NCBI GenBank assembly: GCA_964058845.1
Contig: CAXKVR010000034.1
Location: 833,158-897,157 of the forward strand
Direction of reading: 5' to 3'
Source: Carex sylvatica
Taxonomy: Eukaryota; Streptophyta; Magnoliopsida; Poales; Cyperaceae
Length of the DNA stretch: 64,000 bases
Position 1 is the first letter of the stretch. Every line of letters begins with the position of its first letter. The notes beneath the pieces were generated by a model. That model saw only the letters and a list, made by a program, of their open reading frames with translations, searched no databases and was not told the DNA's origin. The translations under genes were made by a program, and so were the position numbers. Positions 11,804-24,859 of the stretch are shown one piece after another.

Positions 11804-12057
11804 CCATTAAAAGTTTAAAACACGTGATATAAGATTACTGTCAACTCAACCAAAACAAGTAACATAAAAGTTCCAAAAATGGGACAAAAGACAGTAGGTT
11901 ACCAGTAACATTGCTCTTTTATTTCATATTTAATGTACAATCAAAACTATGTAAAAAAAGGCCAATACAGAGAAACACAGCACACCCCCAAAGGAAAACT
12001 CCAAGAAAACAAAACTCCAATCCCCCTCCCTCCCCTCCAAAGGCCAATAAAGAAATC
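11804..12057 (-). other. Probable 3' UTR of the PSI-family gene
   Basis: This lies immediately downstream of the stop codon of the minus-strand gene. A minus-strand AATAAA at 11917-11922, about 135 bp past the stop, is a plausible poly(A) signal. Confidence 0.45.
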
Positions 12058-15000
12058 TCAAATATTTCTAGCAAAATCCACTCTATCCATCATATCCAAA
12101 ACCCTAATCCTCTCCGCTTCAAGATCCACAACTGGAGGCAGCCAGTTGCCGGTACTCTTACTCAACCTATCATTTTTTCTCAATTTCAAATTACATCTCC
12201 TCTCAAATTCTTGACTCTTACTCAATCCTCTATACTTGGTTAAGTTAGACACAATTTTACACACCTTTTTTTCTGGGTCCTCTCTGGTAGAATTAGCATT
12301 TGATGACGAACTCTCGGTATTTTGAGGCTCCAGAGAGAGAGTCAATTGTTTTATTTTCGGGGGAGACCGCACTGGGGACTTGGATGGAGATCTATTGCCC
12401 CCATTTAGAGGTCTTGTTTGACTAATTAGGTGGTGTAACCATGTGAGCAAGTCTAAGATGTATGCATCAGTTTTTACTTTATCAGCATGGTACAATGTTT
12501 CTATCTTTATGACTTCGGTTTGCACTGGGCCGTTTGATCTCCGCACTTCACCCCTGAAATTTACAAGGAAAATGAGCAAAGGATATTAACAGTGTTTATA
12601 ATTTTCACATATTTTAATTGAGAGGAGGGTTCAAATGCCTTCATTTTTTATGCTTGCATCATGCCTCCACTTTTTAATTTTCTAATAACAAAAAAATTAA
12701 AATTTATACGACAAAATAAAACCAGTAGATGTGATCTATATTATTTTCTCTACATGCACATAAAAAAATATTATTCTTTGATTTTGATTTATATGAATCA
12801 ATAAGTTGCAAAATTAACGTCCATAATTTATCCAAATCAGTGTATTTTTGCAAGCTCTTGATACTATTTAAAACAAAATCAAAATGTCGAGATCTTTTAT
12901 GTGTAAATAGAGAAATGATATACATCATATCTAATGGTTTTATTTTGATATTTAAGTTTTATATTTTAAGTTATTGTAGTTCTAAAAATGGAGGCATGAT
13001 AGAGTCATAAATATGGAGACATATGAACCCTCCTCTTTAATCGAATACTTAAAAATAGTATACAGGTGCGTACCCAGTATTAGCCCATTCGCCGACCCAC
13101 CCAAATCCATGGTGGGCCCTGGTTGTGTTACTGGCCATTGGTACTAGCCATTGTAAAGTATTATCGATTGAGGTTCTCAGTAGAGGTAGCGAAACCTGAA
13201 ACGAGTAATATTATTTAATTATACAAAATAGAAAATAATAATGACCAATAAAAGGTGATCGGTACAGTGCTTAAACAGGACTGGTAAATAATACCTCTTG
13301 AGCAAGAGGCAACGGCTGTAACCTATTTTTCAAGGCGTATTTAATTCTTGGTGACAAACCTTGGTATAGAGTGTCTCTTGTATTTCGAGGCACTGAGCTT
13401 GACCTAGATGCCTTTTTCATTAAAATAAAATAAAAGGAACAGAAATGTTAAAATCAAATATTCTAAAAAGAATATATTAGAAATACGCTAAATTTAATCT
13501 TCCAACTATTTTAAGCTGGCTATTTCTGATTAACTCATCTCATGTTACAAAAATGAAAAAAAATATTGTGAAACAATAAATAAAGTATTTTTCTTCTTAC
13601 TATGAAGTCAATGTGTGTAATAATGTTGGCATAGTGCAAAGATAGGCCAGCAGGACCAAGACTCTGACAACTATTAGTTGACCCATTCTCAAGTTCTCCA
13701 GCTGCAACATAACAAAAAATGTTTCACAAGAAAGAAAATTTCAAGGACCAATATGGAAATTCTAATATTTGAAAAATAAAGAAAGAAATAAACAATGATA
13801 TATTTACCAGGTACATCAAAAACTCGATGTATCTCCAAATGCAAGAAGTGCACAATGTCAACAAGCTTCTCAATAACCTGAAAAGATAAAACAAAAGGTA
13901 TATTTAATACATGATTAGGTTATATTTTAGAGAAGTGAATCATATGCAAGAGAAAAAGGGATGCCTACCTCTTCAAGCATTTTAAACCAAAGAGATTTTT
14001 TCTGCAATCTTTTCACATGCTTCTTTTGGTTCTTTAGTTCCTGCTCTATTATTTGCATTGTATCTGCAACATTTCAGTTTTTATTCCACATGAGAGAGAT
14101 ATCAAGAGAGAGAGAGAGAGAGGTAGATAAAGAGATGAACAGTTTAGAGAGAGACAGAAAATGGTAAATAAAAGAACCTCTTTCGTAGTCCGCAAGACTA
14201 ACATCTTTCCTCCTTTGTTTGAATTCTTGCTGAAACTTATCCAACGAGTGCATCTCATGGTACAACTCCTAAAATTATTTCAAAGATAATTGAAAAATAA
14301 AATCGGAAGTAAGCAAAATTTTAGTTATCAATTGAAATTTCATGTACCGCGGTATTTTTAACAAGGTTGAGAAGGTATTGCATCTCCGCCCTTGCTGTCT
14401 CCTTTAGTTGCTTCTGTGGCATTACTTCTGAATCTAGCCTGATTATTAAGAAAAATATGAAAAAGTTAATAATGGACTACATAAATTAAAAAAAAAAAAA
14501 TGAAAATAGAATTAAAATAATTAGTTTACTTGGAAAAATATCTATCCAAGTTGTGCCATTGTCGGTCCTTGCATCGGTTTCCAAAGCGAACAATCTCGCT
14601 TGCAAATACATTCAGTTCACGCCTACAAATGGGAGAGAAAAGAATTATATTTATACTTCTAAAAAATTCATAATTATTCAAAAATAAAAATTTAAGGATA
14701 AGAATGGCACAGAAAAGAAAGAGAAGAGAACAAAGTACACCAAAATATACAACACTCAATTTGCCCATCATAAGAAAAAATGAAAAAAGAATAATAATAA
14801 TAATTAACCGCGCCAGACCTTTTGTCAGCTTCAACAAGCCGCTCCAACTCACTGGCATCGCTTGATACCAGTCTCTGAACCCCGTCAGAGTTAAAAACCA
14901 CCTCCTTTAAGTACTTAATATACTCTTTTGAGAGAGAATTAATGAGATTTGCGCCTTTGACAATGGTATTTGCCACCTCAAATGCAAGAATGCAGATAAC

Positions 15001-15792
15001 AGTTCCCTTTGCGGTTGACCCGGAGGCAAAGCCGGTGCTCGGAGTCAAATTCACCATTCCACTCACGATCAGATCAAACCCTTCTACGGCCTTGCCAAAG
15101 CCGGCATTGCTAACTCTCCCCACAATGTTCCCCCCAGATGTCTACATAATGGAATTCATCATGAATACAGGGCTATTTTTTTTCTAATAAATTAGTATTC
15201 ATTCATGCCAGATTGTAATAAGCTTTGGGAAATTAAATATCTCTTGTAAATAAGTATAAAAATATGGATATTTCTGATTAATTCTATAGGAACTAAGAAA
15301 TGCATAATTCCAGGCTACTCATCAAATGTAGCGGTATTTATTATTTCTATATAACCCTTCAATTGTTGCAAATGTAAATGAAATACATCAAATTTGGCCT
15401 AGAATTGTAGCAACTTTTAAGTTATGACACCATAACCAAAATTGCTTACCCTTCCTGCTGAAAACGGTCAACAATGAAAAAGAAAAAATAAAATAAATTA
15501 CCTTGCTTGACCCCGAGTTCTTTGTTGCTGTGCTATTTATAGTAACGCCCTTCATTTTTTGAACTTCTTTCGGGGCCATCGTCTCGGGATTCTGATGCTT
15601 ATTTTCAGATAAAGAGGTCTGACGAGGCTCGGTCTCTGTTTCAACTATTTCATCAATTGGTGTAACATTACGCCTTTTTGGAGGCTTTGTATATGTAAAT
15701 GGTTTCAAATCTTCGACTAATTGAAATGCACGAAAGGAGAGTTCGCTAGGTGTTCTATCTAAAGGGTTTGCACTCGAACAAACCCCTCCCAT
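12058..15792 (-). CDS. PSK SIMULATOR (PSI) family protein, 11 coding exons
   Basis: Splicing in silico gives 629 residues, near the usual length of this plant family. Exons (minus strand) are 15792-15502, 15141-14819, 14622-14530, 14438-14348, 14268-14178, 14063-13969, 13877-13808, 13701-13601, 13411-13295, 13195-13074 and 12553-12058. All introns are GT-AG and all phases match. The N-terminus MGGVCSS has Gly2 for N-myristoylation, implying membrane anchoring. Residues about 146-205 match DUF3475 ([13 protein letters not shown]), followed by VRFGNRCK and NLDRYF. DUF668 covers about 366-450, ending near [13 protein letters not shown] (about 452-464). The C-terminus has a [11 protein letters not shown] segment and LSKSQEFE. 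Arabidopsis PSI proteins promote growth downstream of phytosulfokine signalling; that role is inherited from the family, not shown here. A (GA)n run lies in intron 5. No stop or frameshift interrupts it, so it looks functional. Confidence 0.92.
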
Positions 15793-16377
15793 TTTCTCTT
15801 TATTTTTATGATGATTATTTTTTTTAAGTTGGAATTAAGTGGTAAATACCATATAATGGTGTGTATTGGAATGAGATATGATGCTGATATAGCTTGAGAA
15901 GATTATTCCATCAGCATAAACCTGTCACATAAGAGGAGAATGCTGAATTGCCTTATATAAAAACCGACCCATTATATATATATATTAAAAAAAAAAACTC
16001 AGAAATCATGAGGAAGGTATTTGAGGAGTAATTTGTTTATGAAAAATTGGTGAATTGGTTTGAGAGGTCGAAACATTGGATTTTTTACTTGACTACGGGA
16101 ATCAGAAATTATTAATGAATGATCAAAGGGAAAGAAAACCAATCCTAATATTAGAAAAGGATACACTAAAACCTACTTAACCAAATCACAACATAAGAAA
16201 ACGGATCAAAATATGAGGAGGTTGAAAGAGCGTGATTGACTCGATTGAGAACAGAAACCCAAATCCGATTGAATCGAATAATGCCCAGGAACCCCAGAAA
16301 GATTCGATCTTTGCACAACGACTTCATATTAAATCTTAATAAAATATATGAGGAACTGGAAGGAAGGAAAAGCACAC

Positions 16378-16500
16378 CTTTGTAGACCAACGAAAGAGGC
16401 TGGATTTCTTGAAGAAGGTAAAAGGTCAAGGAGGAAGAGGCTTAATAGAAAGAATTTAGAGGCGGAGTTGTCGTAATCCATTGAAGAGAGGAGAGAATAT
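16378..16500 (-). other. Likely 5' UTR exon of the PSI-family gene
   Basis: On the minus strand this stretch is CT-rich and ends in tctacaaag before gtgtgc, a good donor at 16377-16376. A matching acceptor gtgacag lies before position 15921, giving a leader intron of about 455 bp and a second leader segment 15921-15793. The right edge (transcript start) is a guess. Inference only. Confidence 0.4.
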
Positions 16501-16628
16501 GTCAAAGCTTAGAGGATTTGATCAAAGGAAATAAATTTTATGAAAGAAACAGTGGCTGCTTGTTTTAAAATATGATTTTGGTGTTTTGTATCTTTGCTTG
16601 TTTCTTTTTGTTTAATGGTTTTCTAGGG

Positions 16629-16823
16629 GCTTGATGCGGGTACGGATTACCTAAAGTAACCGAAATTTTGAGTTTATATTCCAACCGTTAATCTGTTTCA
16701 GCACGAATATTAAAGGATCCTCATGCATTCACTAAAGATCGGTTGTCCTGGGTATGATCGAACGGTTGTAATTCAAAATCAAAATTTGAGCTACTTTGGG
16801 GAATCTGTATTCGCTTGATCCGG
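16629..16823. mobile_element. MITE-like foldback, about 195 bp
   Basis: The left arm (gcttgatgcgggtacggatt, then aaagtaaccgaaattttga) and the right arm (caaaatttgagctactttgg, then aatctgtattcgcttgatcc) are complementary with mismatches. It lies just upstream of the PSI-gene promoter side. Confidence 0.6.
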
Positions 16824-19364
16824 GATTATATCAACAAACCCAAATTCAACGTCAATAATAAAGGAATGACAGATCTCCTGTCAAATATACTGGACATGTC
16901 CGGTTTTTTAATAACTGAGCGCTGATCCGCTTAATAATGGGTAAGTGTATTATCCATTGTTTATAAAATGGAGGAGATAAAACAATGATGGAGATTTATT
17001 GGCGCTGACCTATCGGAGGAAGTGGTGGTCAAATTTAAAATAATAATCTCTTTGTCTGACAGTGGTCCCACTATAAGCTGCTCCAGAATTCAGATGGAAC
17101 CTTGATAGTCTCTACTCTCTACCATATATTTTTTTTAAAAGCTGCTCATTCTTTTATTCATAGCATTTTAAAAAATAAATACATAACATCAATATTGTAA
17201 AATGTTCAAATTAACAAAACTTCAATGATTTATTGGGCTCATAACGGTAATTATTCGCTACGACTCAAGAATTAAAGTACAACTCGGTATAATTAGCTCA
17301 TTGTTTGAACATTCTGCAAAAATGATGTCAATGATTTATTTTTTATTTGTGTATTATTATGAATACAAAAAATGGGTTCGAACAAGTGATAAATAATTGG
17401 AAAATTCGAACTTCTCCAATAAAAAAATAGTAAGATATTAGTACTATACCACTAACAAAATTTTTTATCATATATTACATTTTTGACAGCGCAAGCTTTG
17501 TAGTAATTTAAGAAAATAGAGAGATGCTTGTTGCTCATTTTTCTTGCTTGTGTGTTTGCATACTCGTTCTTTGTTACATGTAGCAGGTGTGTATTACTTG
17601 ATCTACTTCATTTTTATCATGTTAGAATTTGTTTTCCCTTTTTTATTAAATATTTTCATTCCAAAAAATATTAGGATAGAAAATCTTGGTCTAATAAAAA
17701 TGCGTAAAATTTATTTTATTTGGGAGGAGTTACTTGACAGCTTTTTAGTTTGACAAACTTGACAATATTTAAAATCCAACATGATATCATAAACTATCTT
17801 ATCAGTATATTATATCTATAATATATTATGAGATTTTGGGTGAGTTTCACCATACGTCAAATACTTAAAATTTCAAAAATGCGAAATTAACGGTCCTTGT
17901 CGCATCAACAAACAATACCTAAATTGTATAAAATTTGATAGTTAGGCTATCTATCTATATGTTCATAATACACTTGCAAATTTACTTTCTTCTTTTCAAT
18001 ATTATTTTAATTTTTTTAAATTCATTGTCAAGATTGTCAACATAACTATTGTCAAGTGATCCCTTCTCTAATTTTTTGTTTATCTTTGGGCTTGTATAAT
18101 TTTCTATTTGTTATACATTTATGATTTATTTTTTGTTTGTTAAAAGTTACTGGAATTTTCAAAATACAATTTGCATACTAAACTTAAAAAAAAAAAAAAA
18201 ATTGAAAGTATGAACATCCCATAAAAAACAAATATATAATATTTAAATGAGAGACAAATTGATACTGTTAAAATGGAGAAAGATCAAGGGTTGATACCTA
18301 ACCTGGTTTTATTTGAATGTTTGATTATATCTGCAAAAAGGAGAAGTTTGACATGTAGCCTTTATTATTATAGCTAATAAAATTGAACAAATTTTATTTT
18401 GGTAGAATTTAAAACTGCCATCCAAATTTTATAGAAATCATTACACGTCATTCTAATTTATTCGAAATTGCATCAATTACATGATAAATATGTTACTAAA
18501 TATAATTGCACAATTTCAATTCGACCTCGACTTTGAAATCCATTCATGTGCTTCTTATCCTAGGGCTATTTTAATTTATTGATATGTCATATGTGTGATC
18601 GGAGATTATTATCATGGCTTTGTTAACCAAAGGTCCGATTTTTTAATTAGTAGCATTTTTTTTAAATATATAGTATAGGGAAAAATTTCGGAACATAACA
18701 TGGCTGCGGGGAACCATGGCGGTTTAGTAAAACATGTCAATAACGGTCGGGTGAGTTATTTTTTTTTACACAATCTAATAAATTATCAACTCAAAATAAA
18801 TTATCAAAACAAAAAAAATATTACATACTTTATAAAATAATACAAAGTCTAGCAAAATATTACACAGTTTATAAAAATAGACATATAGGATTAGGATCTG
18901 GTTCGAGTTCAATCGAGTCGATTCCGAATCAAATTGGGGGGGTGGCGGGGGGCAGCTTGGATTCAACTCATGAATCAACCAAAGTGACAATTAGCTCGAA
19001 TAAGTTTCAACTCGAGTTATTAACAAGTTAAATTCAAATTGTTTTGAAACAAATTACAAATCATGAGTTTTTTGTGCATTCCTAATACCTGTGGTGTTTC
19101 ACTAAGCTATCGAGGTCTATAACAATCGTACTTTGTTACGAGATCTTTAAATACCGAGATATTATAATATTTTTTAAAAATAATATGGATTAAAAAAAAT
19201 TAGTTTTGATTTAGTAACAAAATTAATGCTTTTTCGTATGAAAAATTATATATTTAAAATTTGAATTGAAAATTCTCTTGTAAATATTAAATAGTTAAGT
19301 AATTTGATCTTTAACTTTTATTTAATAAAAAATACTACGGATAAAGAAGAAGTCGGATCATAGG
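16824..19364. other. AT-rich intergenic sequence
   Basis: No gene or intact transposon was recognised. The open frames at 17544-17753 (+) and 18775-18990 (-) are short, hydrophobic or low-complexity, and lack motifs or exon signals. Confidence 0.5.
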
Positions 19365-19580
19365 TGCTTTTTTTTAAAAACAAATATGTTGTGATTACGT
19401 GGGAATAGCAGGAAATTGTGATTTCAAATTCAGCGTTCAATTTTCTTTGAAATTTGTATATGAAAAAGTATCTGTTTTGAAATTCGAGCATAAAAAAAAA
19501 TTAAACATTTAGATTTAAAATCGCAGGTTTCCTGCTATTTTCACGTAATTACAGCAGATTTATTTCCGCTTTTTTGGTGG
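19365..19580. mobile_element. Foldback MITE, about 215 bp
   Basis: The arm gattacgtgggaatagcagg (left) pairs with cctgctattttcacgtaatt (right). The pairing extends outwards through aaacaaatatgttgt and acagcagatttatttc to the poly-T and poly-A ends. There is no coding potential. Confidence 0.65.
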
Positions 19581-21062
19581 AGTGTTTGGTGCTACGTGGC
19601 AAGTATATAATGTATATGGTTTATAGTAGCAAAAATTAGGGATACGACATTTTTTGGTGGTGCGGAGGTCATCTTTTCATTTTTAAAATTCTCTGTGGGC
19701 TGAAGTCTCTGTTTATTTATTTTCAACAACTGGAGATCATGAATTGTTCATTGGTTTCCTAATTGTTCTAGATTACACAAGTAGATATACCGAACCAGAT
19801 TTTTTATTAGAGAATGAATATTCGTGCTTATTATAGATTAGAAGTTTTAAAGATCGAATATTGATCTTAAATTGTTGGGCTTAATTTTTTTCATAATCTC
19901 TCTTCTCATTTAAGAGAGTTTGCATTTCTTTGTAAGAATTTTCATGTAGTTAATAACGTTGTCTTCTTATATGGTTAATCATGTTGTTTCTTTAAAATTT
20001 ATTTGACTAATATTTATATAAATCATTACTGCTAAAATTCAATTAGTTTTGGATTATATATTATTTTTCAGAACCAAATCAAAAATCTAAAAAAAATTCT
20101 AATGTAAATAAAAGCAATTAAATATATATTGTAAACATGATTTTGAATGAAGAATTGACAAAGAATAATACCATGGTCTTATTATCCGGATTGAATCAAG
20201 ACTTATTTAAAATAAATAAATAAAGTCAATGCCCCAGGACGTGGTTATTATTTGAGTGCATAAAAGACTAATAATAAATATAACAGAAAAACGAATTGAC
20301 CGAAGAAATTCAAATGCAATTTAAAACAATCATTCCACATAATTAATCCGGCAATGAAAGATATATTTTTATTTTCATCCGTTGGTAAACTATGGTTGGA
20401 ATTAATAATATGTTAAAATAACTAACAATTAACATCCAATTTTGAATTAACTTATGTTATGTGTCATACAGGAGCCATAAGTTATTACTAATGAATTGCC
20501 AATATAATTTGTCAGAAAAAAATTAAATTATTTTCAACCAAAATTTTTGAAGCTAGCACACATTATAATTTATATGCAAATGATCACAAAAGACCAAACT
20601 AAAGTTCTATGCTTCGTTAAATTTATTTGTCTGATTTTGGAGGTTTCTTTTAAAAAAAGGTGTGGAGCAACTAATCTATATGTCTGTTGCCTCTAGGTCA
20701 ACTTTGGATTAGCATTTATGACGAAATTTAAAAAAAAATAAAGACAACTAAGATATATGCCAAAATATCTTCAACTTGAGGATTATCTTTTAATTTTTTA
20801 AATAAAGTAATAGTGGATTCATAGAGAGCGCGTGGGCGTGGCTTTACTTTTTCCAAATATATTCAACGTAATTATTAACAAAAATAAAGGAAATCAAAAT
20901 AATCAGGAAAATTATTTAAAATGTTTTCACCTATTATACTATGGTGTGGCTATCAGCATCTGCTTCATGAGCTTGCTTTTTTAATTATTTATATCATATT
21001 TTGAAGAAAAAAAATCCAAATGACTCGGCAAATTATTAGGTTTCAATGGTTTCCAATAAACT
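19581..21062. other. AT-rich intergenic sequence
   Basis: Nothing supported; no ORF above background and no recognisable repeat end until the solo LTR at 21063. Confidence 0.5.
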
Positions 21063-21909
21063 TGTAACAACCCGGTAATATGTATTCTTTTAATTATTTT
21101 AGACATATTGATAATATTAGAAAAGTTTAAGATTTGAATTGCAAAATAAATAAAAATAAAAAAATGAAGAAGGTCAACGTGGCATCCATGCCACGCGGGC
21201 CCTCCTTGTAACCCCTTGAAAATGTTTTCTTCTATATTCAGTTAAAAGTAAAATCAAAGAGAAAAACAAAGAAAAATAAAATTAAGAAGAAGAGACCAGA
21301 GAGAAATTCCGAGAAAATAAGAATTATTTTGATAATTTTGTTTATATTGATTGATTTCAAATTCGATTGGAATTCCGATTATGTCGCGTTGATTCTGAAC
21401 AAGTGTTGTATCTCGAATTGAATTTTTGAATTGATCGCTTATAAGGTAATCTGACTTTTCTATAATATGTTTTCGATTTGAATGGTTCATTGGGTTCTGA
21501 ACTGGGTAGTTAAATTATGATAGTATATTTAACTGAAATATGGTCTAAATATTGAAGTTATTTTTAATGGACTGGAATACTGAAAATCGCCAGTTTCAGA
21601 AATTCTAACTGAAATGGAACTGTTGTTATTGAAAACCTAAATCCAACTGATATTGCCGGTTAAATATGCATACGTAATTTGATATTTAATTGTGTGGATT
21701 AATTCAGTTCTATTGAAATGGTTGTTTACTGTTATTAAGTCAATTATAGAGAAGCTGTGCCATTAAATAACTGGTTACTCGGCTTTGTAGCTGACCTCGT
21801 ATTGCTTCTATTTTCTTTCTATTGCGATGTAGGCTGAAAGAACAACAGATGAATGCGAGAGTGCCGCTCTATCACGTCGCGTGCTCGATCTGGCCGCCGG
21901 GGCGTGACA
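21063..21909. mobile_element. Solo LTR with 5-bp target duplication AAACT
   Basis: The element begins TGTAACAACCCGG and ends GCCGGGGCGTGACA, so it has the TG..CA termini of an LTR. It is flanked on both sides by AAACT (21058-21062 and 21910-21914), a perfect 5-bp target duplication. No gag/pol lies beside it, so this is the product of recombination between two LTRs of a former full element (847 bp). The end words resemble LTRs of plant Ty3/gypsy elements; the lineage is inferred. The 78-codon minus frame at 21254-21490 lies within the LTR and is not a gene. Confidence 0.85.
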
Positions 21910-22929
21910 AAACTAAAAAATGTCCCCATAATTCCTAGCCACCCCTTTCACTATTGCATCTAACTAAATAATATTAACCAGTTATGTACAATATCAATTG
22001 TGATTCACTAATTAGAATATGTTCTCTTTTTTTATTTTGGGTGAAGGTCCTTATGTTCTTTTCTTTTCATATTTGCTCATGATTCTCATAATCCTGCCGC
22101 CCAAAGTAACAATTAATATTATCCCATGCATTCCGAATAGACACCGAATTAAACATGACTTAAATTTAGATAACTGAAATTTCAGTTAAATCATAGGATG
22201 CGGACCCGTATTAGAAGGATATCAACAATGCTAAATGATTTGTTTCTCCCATTTAAAACAGATTCTGTAATAATGAGTCATGAGCAAAAATGTTTTCACT
22301 GACACCCCACACATTTATATTAACACAACATTTTTAATAAAATTTAATGTATGGACAATTTTAGTTCTCTTTAAATGTTTTGCTGATTATCACATTTTTC
22401 CATAGTATAATTAATGTAGTGGTCATTTATTAAATTATTTGATTCCCATACTTGCAAGATATTTTTTTTCTTTTTTTATTTTATTTTACATTGAGGTAAT
22501 CTTTCTCATAGAAATATATATAACTACAAACTTTACACGAAAACTAACAATTCAATTGAAATTTTAAGCATTGAGCCATCAATTAATTTCCACTCAAACC
22601 AGATTAATCCAAGGTATGTATTTAACTTTTTTTGTAATTTTTTATATTATGATAAACTTGCTTTAATTTTGATACTTTTATTTACGAAAAAAAGACGGCT
22701 GCTGAAAAAATTGTAAACTTGCTTTAATTTGTAAACTTTATGAAAAAATTGTTAGCTTCTCGGAAACCCCGAATTGATATTATTTTGAAGCATCGATCGT
22801 TGTTCCGGTTGCTAAGTGCATTCCAGTAGATGCATGAATCCGTTGTTTGATACTTATTATATATAGTTTATTTTAATTAAAATTGTTTATTAATGTTTTG
22901 TAACTAATTTATATTTATTAATTGAATAG
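21910..22929. other. AT-rich intergenic sequence
   Basis: No gene recognised. It probably contains the upstream flank or leader of the decayed MULE that follows; no terminal inverted repeat was found. Confidence 0.45.
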
Positions 22930-24560
22930 ATGGATCAATCTTCTAACCAATCGGAAGAAAATCTAGAAAATCAAGCTTTGAATGGTGCAAATAAAAGCAA
23001 TCAGCTTCTTAGTTTGAAGTTTGAAAATCGTGATGATTTGCTTCGTGTCGTTCGTAAATTATATGGTGCTAAAGGTTATGTGCTAACAACTCGTGGTTCA
23101 CGATCAAATAAATTTTTGATTTTGCATTGCGACAGAGGCGGTGTATATCGAGACACCCGAAAAGTTCCTTCTGAACTACGAAAAAGAAGCACTAACAGTC
23201 GTCTCATTGGTTGCCCTTTCGAAATTAAAGAGAAAAAACAAGATAATGGTTTCTAGATAGTGGAGATTAAAAATTTATCACACAACCATGAGCCATCGAG
23301 TAATATTTATGGGCATCCATTTTCTCGTCAGTTGTTGCTCAATGAATTAACAAGCGTTAAACAGATGAGTCAATCGGGAGCACCACCAAGGCAAATTTTG
23401 ACCTCACTTCGACAACAGAATTCCACACTTTGAGCTATATCAAGAACAATTTACAATGCTAAAGCAAAGATTAGACGAGACAACCTTGGAGGTTGAACTT
23501 TGATTGAAGCATTGTTTGAGGAACTTGGAAAATGTGGTTTCATTTATAATTATTTGCAAAAATCAAGATGGACAACTCACACACATTTTTTTTTGCGCAT
23601 CCTTTATCAATGGAACTAACCAAAAACTTTTCTAATATCTTTGTAATGGATTGCACCTACAAAACAAACCGATATAAAATGCCCTTACTTGATATTGTCG
23701 GTGTATCAAGCTTCAATAGTTCATTTTATTCTTGTTTTGTCTTCCTTGAAAGGGAAGCAGAAGAAAATTACATCTGGGTGCTCAAAATGCTTAGAAAAAT
23801 TATAGGTGTTGATAAGCAACCTTCTGTCATCGTGTCTGATAGAGCTTTAGATGAACGCCATGGTTATTGTGTTTCTGACAACTATTAATATTTTGTGCAT
23901 CTGACATATTAACAAGAATATCCAAGGTAAATGTAATGGGTATTTTGATACGCAAGAAGCTTGGGATACATTTATATTCTATTGGTGTGGTGTGGTGGCC
24001 TCCATAGACGAAGCTATTTTTGAGAAGTTATGGTCTGACTTGGAGATTTTTTATGAAGTGAAGAAAGATGCCATTACTTATATAAAAAAGGTTCTCTGTA
24101 TATATTGTTTATTATTTTTTCATTGTTTCTCTTTACTATATTTCATTAATTAATACTTCTCCCAAAAAATATGTTATATTTTTATCAAATCTCAAAATAT
24201 TCATTTTTTTTACGAACATGGCTACCTTTTAAAGAGAAGTTCGTTGCTGCATGGACTGACAAGCATTTGCATTTTGGTAATCGAGTTTCGTCAAGAGCTG
24301 AAGTGGCACATGCAAAACTAAAGAATTATTTACAGGTGTCCACAGGTGACCTTTATTAAGTGAAGAAGAACATTTGCTTAGCTATTGAGAATGAATTTCA
24401 AGATATAACAACGAAACTAGCCGCTGAAAAGATACGAGTTCCACACCAATGCAATATTCCTGCATCCAAGAACATAATACATCATGTGTCAGAGTATGCA
24501 TTGAAGGAACTGATGAAGCAATATGAAAAAATCCAGCAAGGTACACCTAAAACAAATAAT
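22930..24560 (+). pseudogene. Decayed MULE/FAR1-type transposase, truncated by satellite
   Basis: The first block (22930-23256) has the FAR1-like DNA-binding region, with CDRGG at 23128-23142 and a later IGCPFEIK. The frame runs on past an in-frame TAG at 23254 (NLSHNHEPSS) and TGA codons near 23431 and 23494. After a frameshift near 23565 comes the MULE transposase core, 23568-23888: FVMDCTYKTNRYKMPLLDI, with a catalytic-type Asp, then VIVSDRA. Another frameshift leads into HINKNIQGKC and AWDTFIFYW. An AT-rich interruption of about 130 bp (24090-24215) precedes TWLPFKEKFVAAWTDKHLHF and SSRAEVAHAKLKNYLQ. The reading ends at KIQQGTPKTNN, where the 81-bp satellite starts, so the zinc-finger C-terminal part is missing. 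No TIRs were seen. Certainly non-functional. Confidence 0.85.
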
Positions 24561-24859
24561 ATGGAGCACTCCAGTAGTGTCTCTATGTGGCAATATAATA
24601 TGAAATTTACAATCATAATATAACACTCGAATTGAAGGTGTTTGGAGCACTTTAGTAGTGTCTCTATATTGCAATATAGTAGGGCATTTACAACCCTAAT
24701 ACAAGACTCGAATTGAAGGTGTATGAAACACTCTAGTAGTGTCTCCAGATGGCAAGATAATATGATATTTACACTAGTGTCTCCAAATGGCAAGATAATA
24801 GGGCATTTACAACTCCAATACAACATTTCAATTGATGGCGTTTGGAGCACTCTAGTAGT
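24561..24859. repeat. 81-bp satellite, block S1
   Basis: About four diverged monomers carry the anchor words gtgtttggagcac, tagtagtgtctc and ccaattgaaggtgt of the large array at 51766-64000. The block joins the MULE reading frame on the left and is cut on the right by the LTR of Athila B at 24860. Confidence 0.9.

Noticed and set aside
11911..12243. Two plus-strand frames of 93 and 110 codons
   Set aside because: They lie antisense to the last exon and 3' UTR of the PSI-family gene.
14049..14265. Minus- and plus-strand frames rich in Ser/Leu or Arg/Glu
   Set aside because: They run from an exon of the PSI-family gene into a (GA)n-containing intron; the spliced model explains the coding part.
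14942..15187. 81-codon plus-strand frame
   Set aside because: Antisense of PSI-family exon 2.
24090..24215. Possible intron in the MULE transposase
   Set aside because: It starts with GT after an AAAAAG, but no AG is found at the place where similarity resumes; an AT-rich insertion in a pseudogene is equally likely.
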